From the NCBI GenBank assembly GCA_963920635.1, contig OY987298.1, forward strand, positions 130,457,735 through 130,521,734: a stretch of DNA of 64,000 nucleotides. The letters run 5' to 3'. The number at the start of each line of letters is the position of its first letter. The first letter of the stretch is position 1. The translations under genes were made by a program, and so were the position numbers. The notes beneath the pieces are model-generated. The model ran no database searches and was not told the origin of the DNA. It was given only the letters and a program-made list of their open reading frames with translations. Of this stretch, positions 23,331 to 34,545 are shown in pieces. The stretch comes from Pseudeuparius sepicola (taxonomy: Eukaryota > Arthropoda > Insecta > Coleoptera > Anthribidae).

Positions 23331-23639
23331 TACGGTATACCTTAACTTAGTGTCGGGTCTCAAGAAAGACATTATAATTTACCATATTATTAAGGTAAGG
23401 AACATGTACTCTTCATGTATCAGGTAATAAATACATTGAGAGATATCATTTAATTTGGAGTGACTATCTGAATTACCAACTTTAACTAAAAACCTCTAAA
23501 AATTAATCAGTGATAAATATTTAGAAAAAACAGGGAAGTAGCAAAAATTAAACTTGTAAGAGATTTTACCAGTTTTAAAAGAATTTTCTTTGTATTTTGT
23601 CTTTGCTTAACTGGGCTGTGAACTCTAAAAGTACTCATA
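23331..23639. other. AT-rich unique DNA
   Basis: No repeat, frame or RNA signal was recognised in this stretch. Confidence 0.3.
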
Positions 23640-24021
23640 ATAAGAAATCAAGTGGTGGCCTTCGACCGACCTTGGTTCGAGGCAGGCGCATGCATATGTC
23701 TTTAAAGAAAAACACCGCTATGGCCAAGAGCGCTGGACAAAAAATGTAGGTTCACGGTGTTGCTCCTAAATAGCTTTATCCGTGTGATTTACTAATTGTC
23801 CTACACTTACTGGGATTACTACGGTTTTCTAGGGTTTTCCGTAGTACTTGAGCGAATGATATCCTATAGTTATATCTGGAAAAAAGTCGGCCCTAGCCGC
23901 AAATGGCAACGAAGACAAAATAATAGTAATTGCCCCCCTCCCCCGCACAAGCATGTGGTTGCTTCTGGGGTACTCCTAGTTTGGAGTATTGTGAGGTTGA
24001 GAATTATTATTATTATTATAG
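23640..24021 (+). repeat. SINE-like retroposon with (ATT)n tail
   Basis: GGTTCGAGGC (about 23680) resembles a tRNA-type B box, preceded by an AGTGGTGGCC stretch in the place of an A box. The body leads to a distinctive 3' end, GCATGTGGTTGCTTCTGGGG, TACTCCTAGTTTGGAGTATT, then ATT repeats at 24002-24020. The 3' end recurs inverted at 17095-17170, 41175-41240 and, shortened, 31095-31130. Recurrence of the tail and the simple-sequence end support a retroposon. The tRNA origin is inference. Confidence 0.5.
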
Positions 24022-24095
24022 GGAAGGGATTGTTTCTATATTCACATTGTACCTACCTGTCTCTCATTTGATTTCCTATTACAGGTATATTCTTA

Positions 24096-24743
24096 GTGCA
24101 CGGCCACACATAAGGCGGACTGCGGAGCGGAGAGCATAGAGCGGAAAGCGAAGAGTAGTGCGGCTAGTGTCCTGCGTATTGCGCAGAGAGGTTGGCAGTA
24201 AAGTGGAGACATTGAAAGGTTGAACTTCGTAGAAACAGCAATGAAAATGTCGATTTCTACATTATTTTTATGCGAAAATTCACAACTCAAATTTCGGATT
24301 TTTCAAAATAAACGTGCAGTGTGGGTACATGAAATAAACCTAAGCAGGGAATCACCTGGTGAATTCCATCATCTGTACAAAAATAATTTTGGAAATCTCG
24401 ACCCAAAGTTTGTCTAAAACACCTCGGTGGTGGTGATTTGCATGAGTATGTCCCATAGGGGTTTGCGACTAAAAACTTCACTAATTAGCATTTCGTGAGC
24501 CATATTGCTTATTATTGAGTAGGTATATAAGAATACAACGCCCTATTTTCCAGGGTAAATACGCGCCAATACGCCGGAAAATGTCAAACTGACTTGAACG
24601 CTCCGCTACCCGCTTTACTCTCCGCTCTCCTCTCCGCGGTATGTGTGGACACTATACTAGGCTTTCTATTGTTTTGAAAGATCCGCTACCATCTCCGCTC
24701 TGCTCTCCGCTCCGCCGTCCGCCTTATATGTGTGGCCGTGCAG
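24096..24743. mobile_element. Harbinger-like MITE with TTA target duplication, 648 bp
   Basis: TTA at 24093-24095 and 24744-24746 flank inverted ends GTGCACGGCCACACATAAGG and (complement) CTGCACGGCCACACATATAA. The ends continue into purine-rich CGGACTGCGGAGCGGAGAG against CTCTCCGCTCCGCCGTCCG. The right subterminal part is duplicated (24600-24655 resembles 24670-24740). A 3-bp TTA duplication is typical of PIF/Harbinger. No transposase remains. Confidence 0.7.
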
Positions 24744-24746
24744 TTA

Positions 24747-25403
24747 CTCACTGTATGCCAGAACACACTTTAAGAGTTCCAGTATGCGCTCGTGCAAGGG
24801 GACAGTTTAAATCTCAACTGCTATTACAAAGATTGGAGACTTTTTCGGTTTTGAACTCGTATTTGTCAACTGCCGACAACGGAAAATAGAGATTACTGCT
24901 TTCGGGGAAAACAATTTTCGGTATATAACGTCCAATCTGTTCCATTAGTTCGAATAAGTTTTCTAATGGATACTTACGTACCTTCTATAAAATTTACTTA
25001 GCTGCAGTAAACGCCGCATGCAGTCCCCGTGCGCGCCGGTTCCAAGCGAGCATTTAAGAAATTTTGCAATTACCTCCCTGCAACTGAAGTTTTGAACTGC
25101 TGAACTTTTAGCCTGCGCCGGCTTATGTGGAACAGTTTTGCCGCTGCCCTAATACCGATGAGTTTTTGAACTTTCCGGCGTAGCTCTTTTATAGATACTG
25201 AGGGTTGGATCCATTTGAACTGGAAAAACTACCTCGGTTTGTTATTAGTGAAGCATGTAAACCTATCCGGAAATAAAGTTTAATAAGGTGGAATATTCCA
25301 ATCTTTCAGGGACAAAAGTGAAAACAAATTTTTGACAATATAGGATGAATGATGAATATGAGGATAGTCGTGCTATTCAAAAAAAGAAGTAAGTAGGTAA
25401 TTA
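24747..25403. other. unique DNA; 25080-25290 is one copy of a diverged local duplication
   Basis: 25080-25290 aligns with 26850-27060: GAACTGCTGAACTT/TAACTGCTGAACTT, CCGATGAGTTTTTGAACTTT/CCGATGAATTCTTGAACTTT, CCATTTGAACTGGAAAAACT/CCATTTGAATTGGAGGAATT and GAAATAAAGTTT/GAAAATAAAGTTT. No long frame is shared. Function unknown. Confidence 0.55.
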
Positions 25404-25405
25404 TA

Positions 25406-26227
25406 CAGGATGATTTTTTTAGGTCTACCACCGCGATTTTCTCGCTAATTTTGCGGCCTACAAAAAAAAACGTAAGAAACAAAAATGTGGCAATTTTGGA
25501 CAGCTAGGTGGTGCTGCAAAAGAAATCGGCATCCATAAGGCCAACTTGTCGCGCAATATTAAAAAAAACACAAATTGAGCAAAACTATTAATGGCCGTGG
25601 AATGTTTATATTAAGAGACAGAGAAAAACTTTTATATTAAAAATTGATGGCACTAAGAAGCTTTATGCAAAAGGATACTCAGATAGTTTCAGAAAATTAC
25701 ACAGGGTCTTCGGCTCTCTTGAGGCTATGAATTTTTTTTGTTTAGTTCTTTGCTTTTCTCGCTTATTTTGGGCCGCACAGAAAATAGGTATGTAAAAAAA
25801 CAAAATATGGCAACTTCGGTCAGCGAGGCGACATTAAAAAAGGAATGGGCCTCCATACCCAATTTTTCGCGGTGTACTAAAAAAACCTAAAATCGACAAA
25901 AAATTTCATGGTCTCAAGAGAGCCGAAGACCCTGTGTAATTTTCTGAAACTATCTGAGCACCTGGGTGGATAAAGGTTCTCAGTGCCATCAATTTTCAAT
26001 ATAAAAGTTTTCCTCTGTCTCTTAAAACAAACATTCCACGGCCATTAATAGATTTGCTCAATTTGAGGTTTTTTTAATATTGCGCGACAAGTTGGCCATG
26101 GATGCCGATTTCTTTTGCAGCACCACTTAGCTGTCCAAAATTGCCACATTTTTGTTTCTTACGTTTTTTTTGTAGGCCGCAAAATGAACGAGAAAATCGC
26201 GGTGGTAGACCTAAAAAAATCATCCTG
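25406..26227. mobile_element. TA-flanked foldback element carrying pipsqueak-like helix-turn-helix fragments, 822 bp
   Basis: TA flanks (25404-25405, 26228-26229) surround ends CAGGATGATTTTTTTAGG and the complement CATCCTG. The two arms (about 330 bp each) are near-complete inverted repeats. Each arm can be read as GNFGQLGGAAKEIGIH followed by a basic stretch (left arm, plus strand near 25480-25575; right arm, minus strand near 26175-26090), which resembles a psq-type DNA-binding helix-turn-helix. The central loop (25733-25915) holds a third, diverged copy of the same segment in plus orientation (GNFGQRGDIKKGMGLH). Other copies lie at 59684-60481 and 63088-63885. No full transposase is present. 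Confidence 0.8.
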
Positions 26228-26229
26228 TA

Positions 26230-27446
26230 TACATATAGACAAGTGCAATAAATTTGAAATTGTAAATAGGGTGAGTAGATGCATAATTCTAACTTCTCCA
26301 AAACTGCGGCTTCAAAAAATACGAATTGGTAATTGTAAGTATAGTATCAAGTGCTAAGTGTATAGTATCGATAGCCAAAAATGATCTAGACCTCGGTTTA
26401 ATATGCTTACACATTATTTTAGGTATACCTAGTCCTAAACCCAAACTTAGCCTTGCTTGAGATTACAACTTTTGGATGACGATTTCGGAATTCTATGGCA
26501 GTTATCTACATTACTTATTTGACAACATTAATCTGAGAAAAAATTAAGAAATTTTAAGCATTTAGTAAATGTTCCAATTACTCATAAGTATCACAGAGAA
26601 CACGAAATACAGAGAGCTTATCTTGTCAAATATATGTTGAATGGAGCCTAATTTTAATGTTATTGATCTATTGTAGATCACTGTGATTATTCTTTCTAAA
26701 TTTTAAATCAAACTATAATACATGAAGAATGCAGCACTTCATATCTTACATCTAAACAATACCTCGGGAGTATAAAAAATTAGGACAAAATTTACCACAT
26801 TTGACAAGATGGTGTATTCCGTCTTCTCTGTGCTCCTGTGCAGCTCCATTGGGTTCATAACTGCTGAACTTCCACGATGTACCTACCGGCTCATAATACT
26901 TTAACAGTTCCGCCAATAAATGCCGTGACACCGATGAATTCTTGAACTTTCTACCCTAAGCTTTGTTTCCATTTGAATTGGAGGAATTACGTCTCGTCGG
27001 TTTCTTATGTTACCATCTCTAGCAATCCCTCCCGAAAATAAAGTTTCGGGACTGCGCTGCCCAGTGTAAAACAAAATTCCAACTTTAGATGTTAGAGGGA
27101 AGCGATGGTTGTCGTTTGTTGGGAAAAGATTGCTGCAGCTTTCTCGGTGCGCTCTGGCTACAAAGTAAAGCTTTATAGCAAACCAGAGAAGCTCATTTTA
27201 AGTTTTTAAGTTGATTTAGGGTGCACTGTGAAGCCGATATAAGACGACAAATAATTTCAATATTTTTCTCGGAAAGTGTGGTTTATTTTATCGCAATATA
27301 ATAATAAAACCTCGATAAAAAAATACGGTGCAGTGTAAATTAGCCAACTGCCTCCAAGTCAACAAATCAAAAATATACCTACAGAGTGTCCGAGTTTGCT
27401 TGTGAATTCTCGAGAAAGTGTCCAGGAAAATTCGGCATTATACATA
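26230..27446. other. unique DNA; 26850-27060 is the second copy of the local duplication
   Basis: The remaining sequence is AT-rich without recognisable genes. A short frame starting at 26811 reads like a signal peptide (MVYSVFSVLLCSSIGFITA) but stops after 31 codons. It is not shared by the paralogous segment at 25080-25290, so it is not called. Confidence 0.4.
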
Positions 27447-27448
27447 TA

Positions 27449-28498
27449 TAGGGTTGTTCAGTTCCGGTGCTCAACATGGGGATCTCGGAATCCGTAACAG
27501 ATTCGTAGTCGGTCAAATGGAGGCAAACTTGCGCCCTTGGGCGCTTAACAATACGCCGTTGAAAAAGTTAAAATATTTTCATGGGTTGAGATATTTAAGA
27601 AAAACCGAGTTTTTGAAAATAAGATTTAATTTTTTCTGGCGCCATTTGCGATACAATTGAAAAATAAATAATACCTTTCCATTGCAACTTTTTCTGTACT
27701 ACTTTGTCTAGTTTTGGCCGCTAAAGTGCACATTTACGAATAATACGGTCCTGGACTATGCATTTTTCTCTTTTTTCTTTCAAATCTGTTCCAATTATAA
27801 CAGGTGATCATTATTTTAATACCTACACGGTTAATTAAACTCAATGTTTGTCATATTTTGAAATTCTTTTTTATACTTTAGGTAAAATGCATCCCACTAT
27901 TATTAATAATTACTGTTGTTATTTACCTAAAGTACTTAAAAGAAAAATTTCAAAATATGACAAACATGGAGTTTAATTAATCCAGTAGGTATTTAAATAA
28001 TGATCACCTGTTATCAATTGGAATAGCTTTGAAAAAAAAATGAGAAAAATGCATAGTCCAGACCGTATTAATTTTTTTCTTAATAAATGTGCATTTTAGT
28101 GGGCAAAACGAAAAAAAAATGTATGTGTCACACATCGTTGTACCTACACAGGACAACGATTCATTTCGAAACATACAATGAAAAATCCAGGTTCGTATTT
28201 AAAAAAATGAAGATGATCGTCTATCTCAAAATACCATGACGTAGTCCAGAGAAAGTTGCAATGAAAAAGTATAATTTATGTTTCAATATTATCGCAAATG
28301 GCGCTAGAAAAAAATAAAATCTAATTTTCAATAATTTGGTTTTTCTTAAATATCTCAGCAACCCATCAAAATATTTTAACTTTCTTAACGGCATATTGTT
28401 AGGCGCCCAAAGGCGCAACTTTGTCTCCATTTGACCGACTTTGTATCTGTTACTGTTTCCGAGATACCCATGTTGAACACCGGAACTGAATCATCCTG
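27449..28498. mobile_element. TA-flanked foldback element, 1050 bp
   Basis: The right end is CATCCTG before TA (28499-28500). The left end is the matching TAGGGTTGTTCAG after TA (27447-27448). The arms pair throughout: CCGGTGCTCAACATGGG with CCATGTTGAACACCGG, AAAATATTTTCATGGGTTGA with CAACCCATCAAAATATTTT, GGCGCCATTTGCGATA with TATCGCAAATGGCGC, and the inner ACAGGTGATCATTATTTTAA with AAATAATGATCACCTGTTA. The loop is near 27900-27930. It carries the shared motif at 27481-27491 and 28455-28465. No coding sequence. Confidence 0.85.
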
Positions 28499-28500
28499 TA

Positions 28501-29725
28501 TATTTTTAGATTGACCTAAGGGAAGATCATAAACCTCACGTATTTTTTTAACTAACTGGTAACCAGAGTTTCCAGAGTTGAGACGAAATGAGAAAACTTC
28601 CCGTAATTCTAAGCTTCTTTTGGGTGCAATGCTTCAAGTTCCCGTGTATGAAACACTATTCGGGTTATGTGCCGGAGCTTTTGCTATATTCTGGAACACC
28701 AAACCAGAATTTTGGTTAATTTAGTATAGGTACAAATTACTTGAGACATTTTAATCAAATTCTGGCACACAGTAGTTACACCTGACGGAAAAGCAACTTC
28801 AGTTTTTCAGAGATTGAACAATGAACATATCCACGAGCGGCTAGTGGCAGAGATGGTGGTAGTCTGTACTATATTTTTTGCTACTTATTTATTGCAAAAA
28901 CTCTGGTTAAAATATCTGTTAGTTAATGATTATTATATTATTAGTTATTTTTACATTACCTAACGAAATGTTGCTTACACAATAAAACTTTCTGCGGAAC
29001 GATTGTCATATAAGACGAAATTTCGCCGAGGGTGTATCATCTAGTTGGAAGCCACGACCAGACAACAGAGGCCCCCAGAGTAAAGTCGTTACCTCGATAA
29101 TTAGACACAAGATATACTGCGGTTTTATCGCGAAATTTTACTGCTAGCTTAGTCAGCGACAAATTGCTGGCATTAAAGCATTTTACTACTGGGCAGTTTT
29201 TGCAAGCTTTACTGCCGCGGCCGGCCCTGCATACATACCTTTGGTCTTTTAAATTGAGATATAAAATCGGTTCATCCCTTACCAATAATATAGTCTGGAA
29301 TTTTAAAATTTTCCAATATTGAACAGAGTCGCACTAGGGAGACACACAGAGAGCGCGAATGTCCATTAAAACTTCTTTTCATCTGCACCCTCTGTATCTG
29401 AATATTTTTAATTCTGTCCATAAAGTTATCTATTAAGTAAATTATAAGTGAAGGTTAAGTTAAGTTTTCGGAATAATTTAACTAACCTCCTAGTATTACT
29501 CGCCTCAGTCAGGTGTATGCCTATGCCTTTTTTCAATGATTCCTTGTAAACGTGAAATGTAAGAGTACCTACACAAAGAAAGAAAAATCTAAACTATATT
29601 TGCGTCTTCTGTTGTTGTTGGATAATAAACGTTCCAGTAACATTTAAGCAGGTGTGTTTGCTTTACCTTTATATTGACTTAGAACATTGAATAAGAATAT
29701 CTTAATCAATGCTTAGAGCAACATG
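28501..29725. other. unique DNA, no gene recognised
   Basis: 29037-29285 is a GC-richer segment open on the minus strand for about 80 codons. It has no recognisable motif, and no flanking splice signals were identified. Confidence 0.3.
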
Positions 29726-29727
29726 TA

Positions 29728-31091
29728 CAGGGCGAGTTTTTTTCGATGCCCACTATGGGGATCTCGGAAACTAGCGGAGCTAGAGCAAAGGTTAAACGGG
29801 AAAAGAATTGCAGTTTTGAATGCTCAATCTAATGGCTCTTTTGGATTTTTAAAAAAGTTCATGGCTCACTAGATATTTTGAAAAGAGTGATTTTTTGCTA
29901 TTTCATCATATCTCTGTAGCTCCGTTATTTCTGATTATACAGAAAAACTGTACAAACAAAAGTTGTAGATAATTTTGGACTTAATAAGATAATCTGATCT
30001 AATTTTTTATGTTGTTTGTGATTTTTGAGATATGACATAAACTTGTGTTTTTTTAAACGTAAATCGCATAGTTGGCTGTGGCCTTATTAAATCGGAAATT
30101 TTTTGAGCTTTCCAAAGATATAATACTCAGCATAGTTATTATAAAAAATAAAAGAGCTATATGGCTAATTTTCTGATTTTTTTTTTAATTTTCACATAGT
30201 ACGTTCTATTTTTTAATTATACATACTTCAAACTTTCTAATATTTTGTTTTTAGCTGGTAACAAAATGTGACAAAATAAAACAAAAATTATCATTATGGA
30301 GCTCCACCACACAATTACTTGCCCGTAAGAAATAACCTAGATCAGCTCTATCCAAATAGTTGGATAGGGAGAAATAGACCTATTTCCTGGCAGCCCCAAT
30401 CCCCCGATTTGTCGGTTTTGGATTTCTTTTTGTGGGGAACACTACAAAATAAAGTATGAGACAATTGTTGAATTAAGAGCAGCTGTTTTAGAAGCAATTG
30501 CCAGTATTGACAGGCGCTCTCTAAGAAAGGCTACAAATTCAGTTTTAAAAAGATGCATCAATATTCGCATAAATAATAATGGTGGATTGTTTGAACAACT
30601 TTTTTATTTTAAAAGGTGACCTTTTAAAATAATAATAATTTGAATTTGAGTTTTTTAATTTTTGTTTTATTTTGTTACATTTTGTTACCCACTAAAAACA
30701 AAATATTAGAAAGTTTGAAGTATGTCTAATTATAAAATAGCTCTTTTATTTTTTATAATAACTATGCCGAGTATTATATCTTTGGAAAGCTCAAAAAATG
30801 GCCGATATGATAAGGCCACAGCCAACTATATGATTTACATTTAAAAAAACAAAAGTTTATGTCATATCTCAAAAATCACAACTTTCATCTTTACAGTTTG
30901 TCTGTATAATCAGAAATAACGGAACTACAGATATCTGAAGAAATAAAAAAATCACTCTTTTCAAAATATCTAGTAAGCCATGAACTTTTTTAAAAATCCA
31001 AAAGGGGCATTAGATCGAGCATTCGAAACTTTGTTCTAGCTCTGCTAGTTTCCGAGATCCCCATAGTGGGCATCGAAAAAAACTCACCCTG
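29728..31091 (+). mobile_element. mariner-like transposon with about 450-560 bp inverted repeats, internally deleted
   Basis: TA flanks (29726-29727, 31092-31093); ends CAGGGCGAGTTTTTTTCGAT and (complement) CAGGGTGAGTTTTTTTCGAT. The arms match over GCCCACTATGGGGATCTCGG, TCAAAATATCTAGTGAGCC-type sequence, CTGTATAATCAGAAATAACG and AATATTTTGTTTTTAG. Only the 3' part of a transposase remains between them. A truncated solo arm lies at 16605-16960. Confidence 0.88.
30330..30619 (+). pseudogene. transposase 3' remnant, Tc1/mariner superfamily
   Basis: Encodes SWIGRNRPISWQPQSPDLSV then LDFFLWG, the C-terminal catalytic signature. A frame slip occurs near 30463 (the expected VYETIVELRA continues in another frame). 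It ends NNGGLFEQLFYFKR and a stop at 30617-30619. It resembles the C-terminus of the DD41D transposase at 21013-22119 (IGRGGPVAWPPRSPDITPLD and NGSHFEQLL). The N-terminal two thirds are missing. Confidence 0.85.
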
Positions 31092-31093
31092 TA

Positions 31094-31700
31094 TTATACT
31101 CCAACTAGGTATACCTCAGAAGCTACTACCATATAGGTAGGTTTTTTCTAAAATTTAAGATTGTTTATGTTTTTTAATGTTTAAAAAAAATGTTTAAAAA
31201 TGCCTAATGTGATTTTTCAGCTTTGGGGTCTAATTTTGATCGTGGTATTAAAGTAAAATATATTCATTTTTTTTTGAAAATCGGACCACCCGTAAAAAAA
31301 TTATGAACTGTCTCGACTTGAAGTGAAACACACTGTATAAAAACAACTTTTTGTTGGCAAATTTAAAAAAACACTTACAAAAAACGAATCTTTTGCGAAA
31401 ATAACTATTGTTATAATAAGTCAAAATCAGTCAGTTGTACCTACTTAATCAATTATACATATAATACTTAAATCCTAAATATTAGAATGAAAATTAAAGA
31501 ATAGATACCTACTGCTTACAATGAACAACATTTACCTATAAAACTACCGTTACCTTGGTATCACTTACAGTTACATAAATAAACAGTAGATTAGCTCTTC
31601 TGTGAACTCAAACCCTGTCCTTATCCATCCATCATTTCTTCCTTCTTCCTATGCAAATAATAAAAGGCGTGAAGTAAATATCTATAAATCTCGCATTTGT
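31094..31700. other. AT-rich DNA with repeat fragments
   Basis: 31095-31130 is a short inverted copy of the SINE-like tail. 31200-31338 ends in ACACACTGTATA and contains TCGACTTGAAGTGAAACACA. It reads like one end of a TA-targeting transposon with no partner. No gene is recognised. Confidence 0.35.
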
Positions 31701-31705
31701 TTCAG

Positions 31706-31765
31706 AATGACAGCAGCCTAGCTGATTCGGAAGCGATTTCGAAGGATATGACAGCTGTTAATGCG
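31706..31765 (+). CDS. candidate 60-bp internal exon of an unknown host gene
   Basis: Preceded by CTCGCATTTGTTTCAG, a good polypyrimidine-AG acceptor, and followed by GTAAGT, a consensus donor. The 60 bases are open in one frame only, as 20 whole codons (NDSSLADSEAISKDMTAVNA), so both splice phases would be 0. The product is hydrophilic and unrecognised. The nearest candidate downstream exon starts at 33517, beyond an inserted 1.1-kb repeat. This is a prediction from signals alone. Confidence 0.35.
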
Positions 31766-32023
31766 GTAAGTTTCACGATATCTCGTCAATCTATCACTGT
31801 CACCTCCGATGGATTTTTGAAGTATTGCGATTCTACCCTTAATGCAACTGACTTTTATTCCATCACATTTGCGTCAATTTGGCTGATTTTGCAAGAGTGA
31901 AATATGCGATTCGAATTTAAGGCAAAAGCGTCAGATACTTGGCGCTATGATAATGTGGCTTCATCGCGCCCGATTCGGGCTCACCGTTGCCACATATAAA
32001 GAACTGTAAATACCAAGCTTGGT
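31766..32023. other. possible intron sequence
   Basis: Follows the candidate donor at 31766; nothing else is recognised. Confidence 0.3.
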
Positions 32024-33142
32024 GTCACAGCCGACTCTAGGAGAAGCCCTGAAGTAGAGAAAACTGGCAACAAGGGATGCGGGTCCACGTCGCGTGCCCT
32101 GACACTGCCTGTCACTTGATTTTACAAGTTTATACCAGACTTAGTTTGTGTAGTGCGGGTAGTGCTATCGTCGCCAGATTTCCACGACGAGGCAGTGTGT
32201 CTCTGGGTGGAAACAGACAGCCCGAAGTGCTGGTGACAGCTTTTTTATAAATTTGTTTATTTGTGGAAAAGTGAAACATTTCTATAAAAGTTCGAAGTGA
32301 AGAATCGTTCCTTTACAATTTCAAGCCTCAAGATGCCTAGAACCTTCGAGGGAAGCTCGAACTTAGTTATATACCTGACTGTAAGTCAAATCCTAATAAT
32401 AACTTGAACTAGTTAGGTTTTCTTTGCTTGACGACAAGCGGTCAACTTGTATTCATTTTGGGCTTTCGAAAGGACGCAAATTTAAGAATAAAATGATTAA
32501 GGGCCAATTACATAGGCAAACTAAAGTACCCTTTAAAATTAAAGGAGCTTCCTAACAATCCAACCATTGTTTAGTATTGTTGCAAAAGTTTCTTTACCTA
32601 ATGTTAAAGTCAAAAGATAATTTAGTTGAATGTATTATGAAATTGACCCTAACTGCCATTTCAATCGGAAGACATTACTCTCCTTCACAACATGCTGTTC
32701 TCTGTTCGCTTGTTTGTATTTTTATTAAAATTTAACCATAAGGGAAGATAGATCATTTGCCTGATCGCGCACTTTGCGAAAAATTCGACTTACAACAAAA
32801 TGTAGTCTCCTCTATTTTCCCAAATTTACCATATTATTTGTCGAAAATGTACTTATCCACACCAGGAATCGTACTTATTATAATACTTATACTTCTGTGT
32901 ATATTTTGTTACTTGTTACTGCTTTTATTGTCTGTTAAACAAATGTACCTACTTACTTAGGTACCCAATTATTGAAACAAAGTTCACAAATGTATTTAAT
33001 TATAATTAAAAAAAGGTATATTAGAAAAGATAAACTAAGCCAAAGTGCAGACTGCTCTATACTACATAGACCCGTTGAACCGTCCGCTGCGGCGTTGCCA
33101 CATGTTTGCACAGGGCTTGTAAGTTGAGAAGGTTGTGTTGGT
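32024..33142 (+). repeat. unknown 1.1-kb repeat, copy 1
   Basis: Matches 43868-45013 in inverted orientation over its whole length, with many single-base changes and small indels. Shared landmarks: GTCACAGCCGACTCTAGGAG, AAGCCCTGAAGTAGAGAAAA, CGAGGCAGTGTGTCTCTGGG, AACATGCTGTTCTCTGTTCG and GTTGCCACATGTTTGCACAG. It has two GC-rich blocks at the ends and an AT-rich middle. The frames at 32757-32960 and its counterpart 44062-44283 are not conserved in phase, so no gene is called. No terminal repeat or target duplication is evident, so the class is unknown. Confidence 0.85.
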
Positions 33143-34544
33143 GTCCTGAAGTTCCAGTACAATTTGGTGTAGACGGAGTGGTCAAGTACCTAACCTAGTT
33201 GATACGGTAACTAGGATATATTTTTCTCTGGTGGGGGTCATGATGAGATGCCCTGTCTCTCTTCTTCTAACGAGAAGTATTACCCAGGTGGGATCATGGC
33301 CAAATTGTCCCTTGTCCATACCCAGTTTGTGGCTTCCATTATTCCGTTTATTATTAGCGTGCCGCGTAGGCGGCTTCCCCGGCCATAATAATTAAACTTC
33401 GCCTATATACTTATTGAGTATCATTCCATCTTTATCCTTTAATAGAAATCGTACATTATACCAACTTTATTCCACACACGTGTTGAAAATACAGACACTA
33501 AACTTGTTAATTCCAGGAGCACCCGCAGCGGTCATAGTCGGGCCCGTCGGATCGGCAATTGGCATTTGCACATTTGGTTTTCGATGCGAGCAGTGACTAT
33601 TTCTATAGTCACTGACACGAGCTTGACTGTAATGTTGTGAAGATAACAATGGTGCTTGCTTTTTCGGCTTTAAGGGGGGCCTCGCCATTGTATGTTTGGT
33701 TGCCTGTATCAATGTATTTTTATTTCCAACTAGCTGGAAAAAGTAGCGAATTTCAAAGGATTACAAAAAACACGGATATCTTTAAAATATCCATAGATAC
33801 TAATGACACTAGTTTAAAAGTTATGGGCGAGATTTTTTTTTGAATTTCAAACTTTATGCCGGCATAAATTCGTCTATTTTGTCTCTTGAGCCGGAATTTT
33901 ACCTTCGTTAAGATGGGCAGAGGTTTCCGAACATGCTCGGAACGAAAACCCGGTAATAAACATTGTAATTATCCAGTCTTGTTGTAAATAAAAAACATAG
34001 GCAAAATACCCTTAAATTATGCAGCGGGAATACCAAAAGTGTAGCTATTGTTTATCAGATGGCGCGAAAAACAGACGATCGATGAACGGTTGACGCTGTT
34101 GTTACAGGTCCAGTTTAATAATTACATATATTATGTTCATATGATCAATTTTACGTTTTGGCGATATAATATTTAAGCAACTAAGCTGTCTGATTACTTT
34201 TTTATGTTTTTGTATTACTTCCATATTATTATATACTATGAATTGCGAATTTTTAATATTAAAATAATATAAAACTTCAAAAGGTATATTCGGGAGACCC
34301 CCGTAGCTCAAAGACTCCGATTTGTGATTTTAACCCCTCTCTTTTTAGCAATGGTTCATTGACTTTTAGCTTGAAGGGTACACGGCGGCACTAAAAACTG
34401 CTTTAGTTGACTTTGCATTATTTATACGTATGTCGCCGTTATGTATTTTTCGTGAGGAAAACACAATCGTTAGCATATAAACTGACATTAGGGGAGAATT
34501 CATATTTCTATGTCTCTATATGTATAGGTATGTCGAAAATTATC
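33143..34544. other. unique DNA with a weak terminal-exon candidate at 33517-33596
   Basis: TTGTTAATTCCAG (ending 33516) is a plausible acceptor. The following GC-balanced segment is open in one frame to TGA at 33594-33596 (GAPAAVIVGPVGSAIGICTF then GFRCEQ). In the phase required by the exon at 31706-31765 it would instead stop after six codons. The link is therefore unproven. The rest is AT-rich with no recognisable feature. Confidence 0.3.
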
Positions 34545-34545
34545 T

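Noticed and set aside
23670..23700. Intact tRNA gene at the GGTTCGAGGC box
   Set aside because: No cloverleaf can be built around it; only SINE-like similarity remains.
26811..26906. Signal-peptide-like short frame
   Set aside because: Stops after 31 codons and is absent from the paralogous segment.
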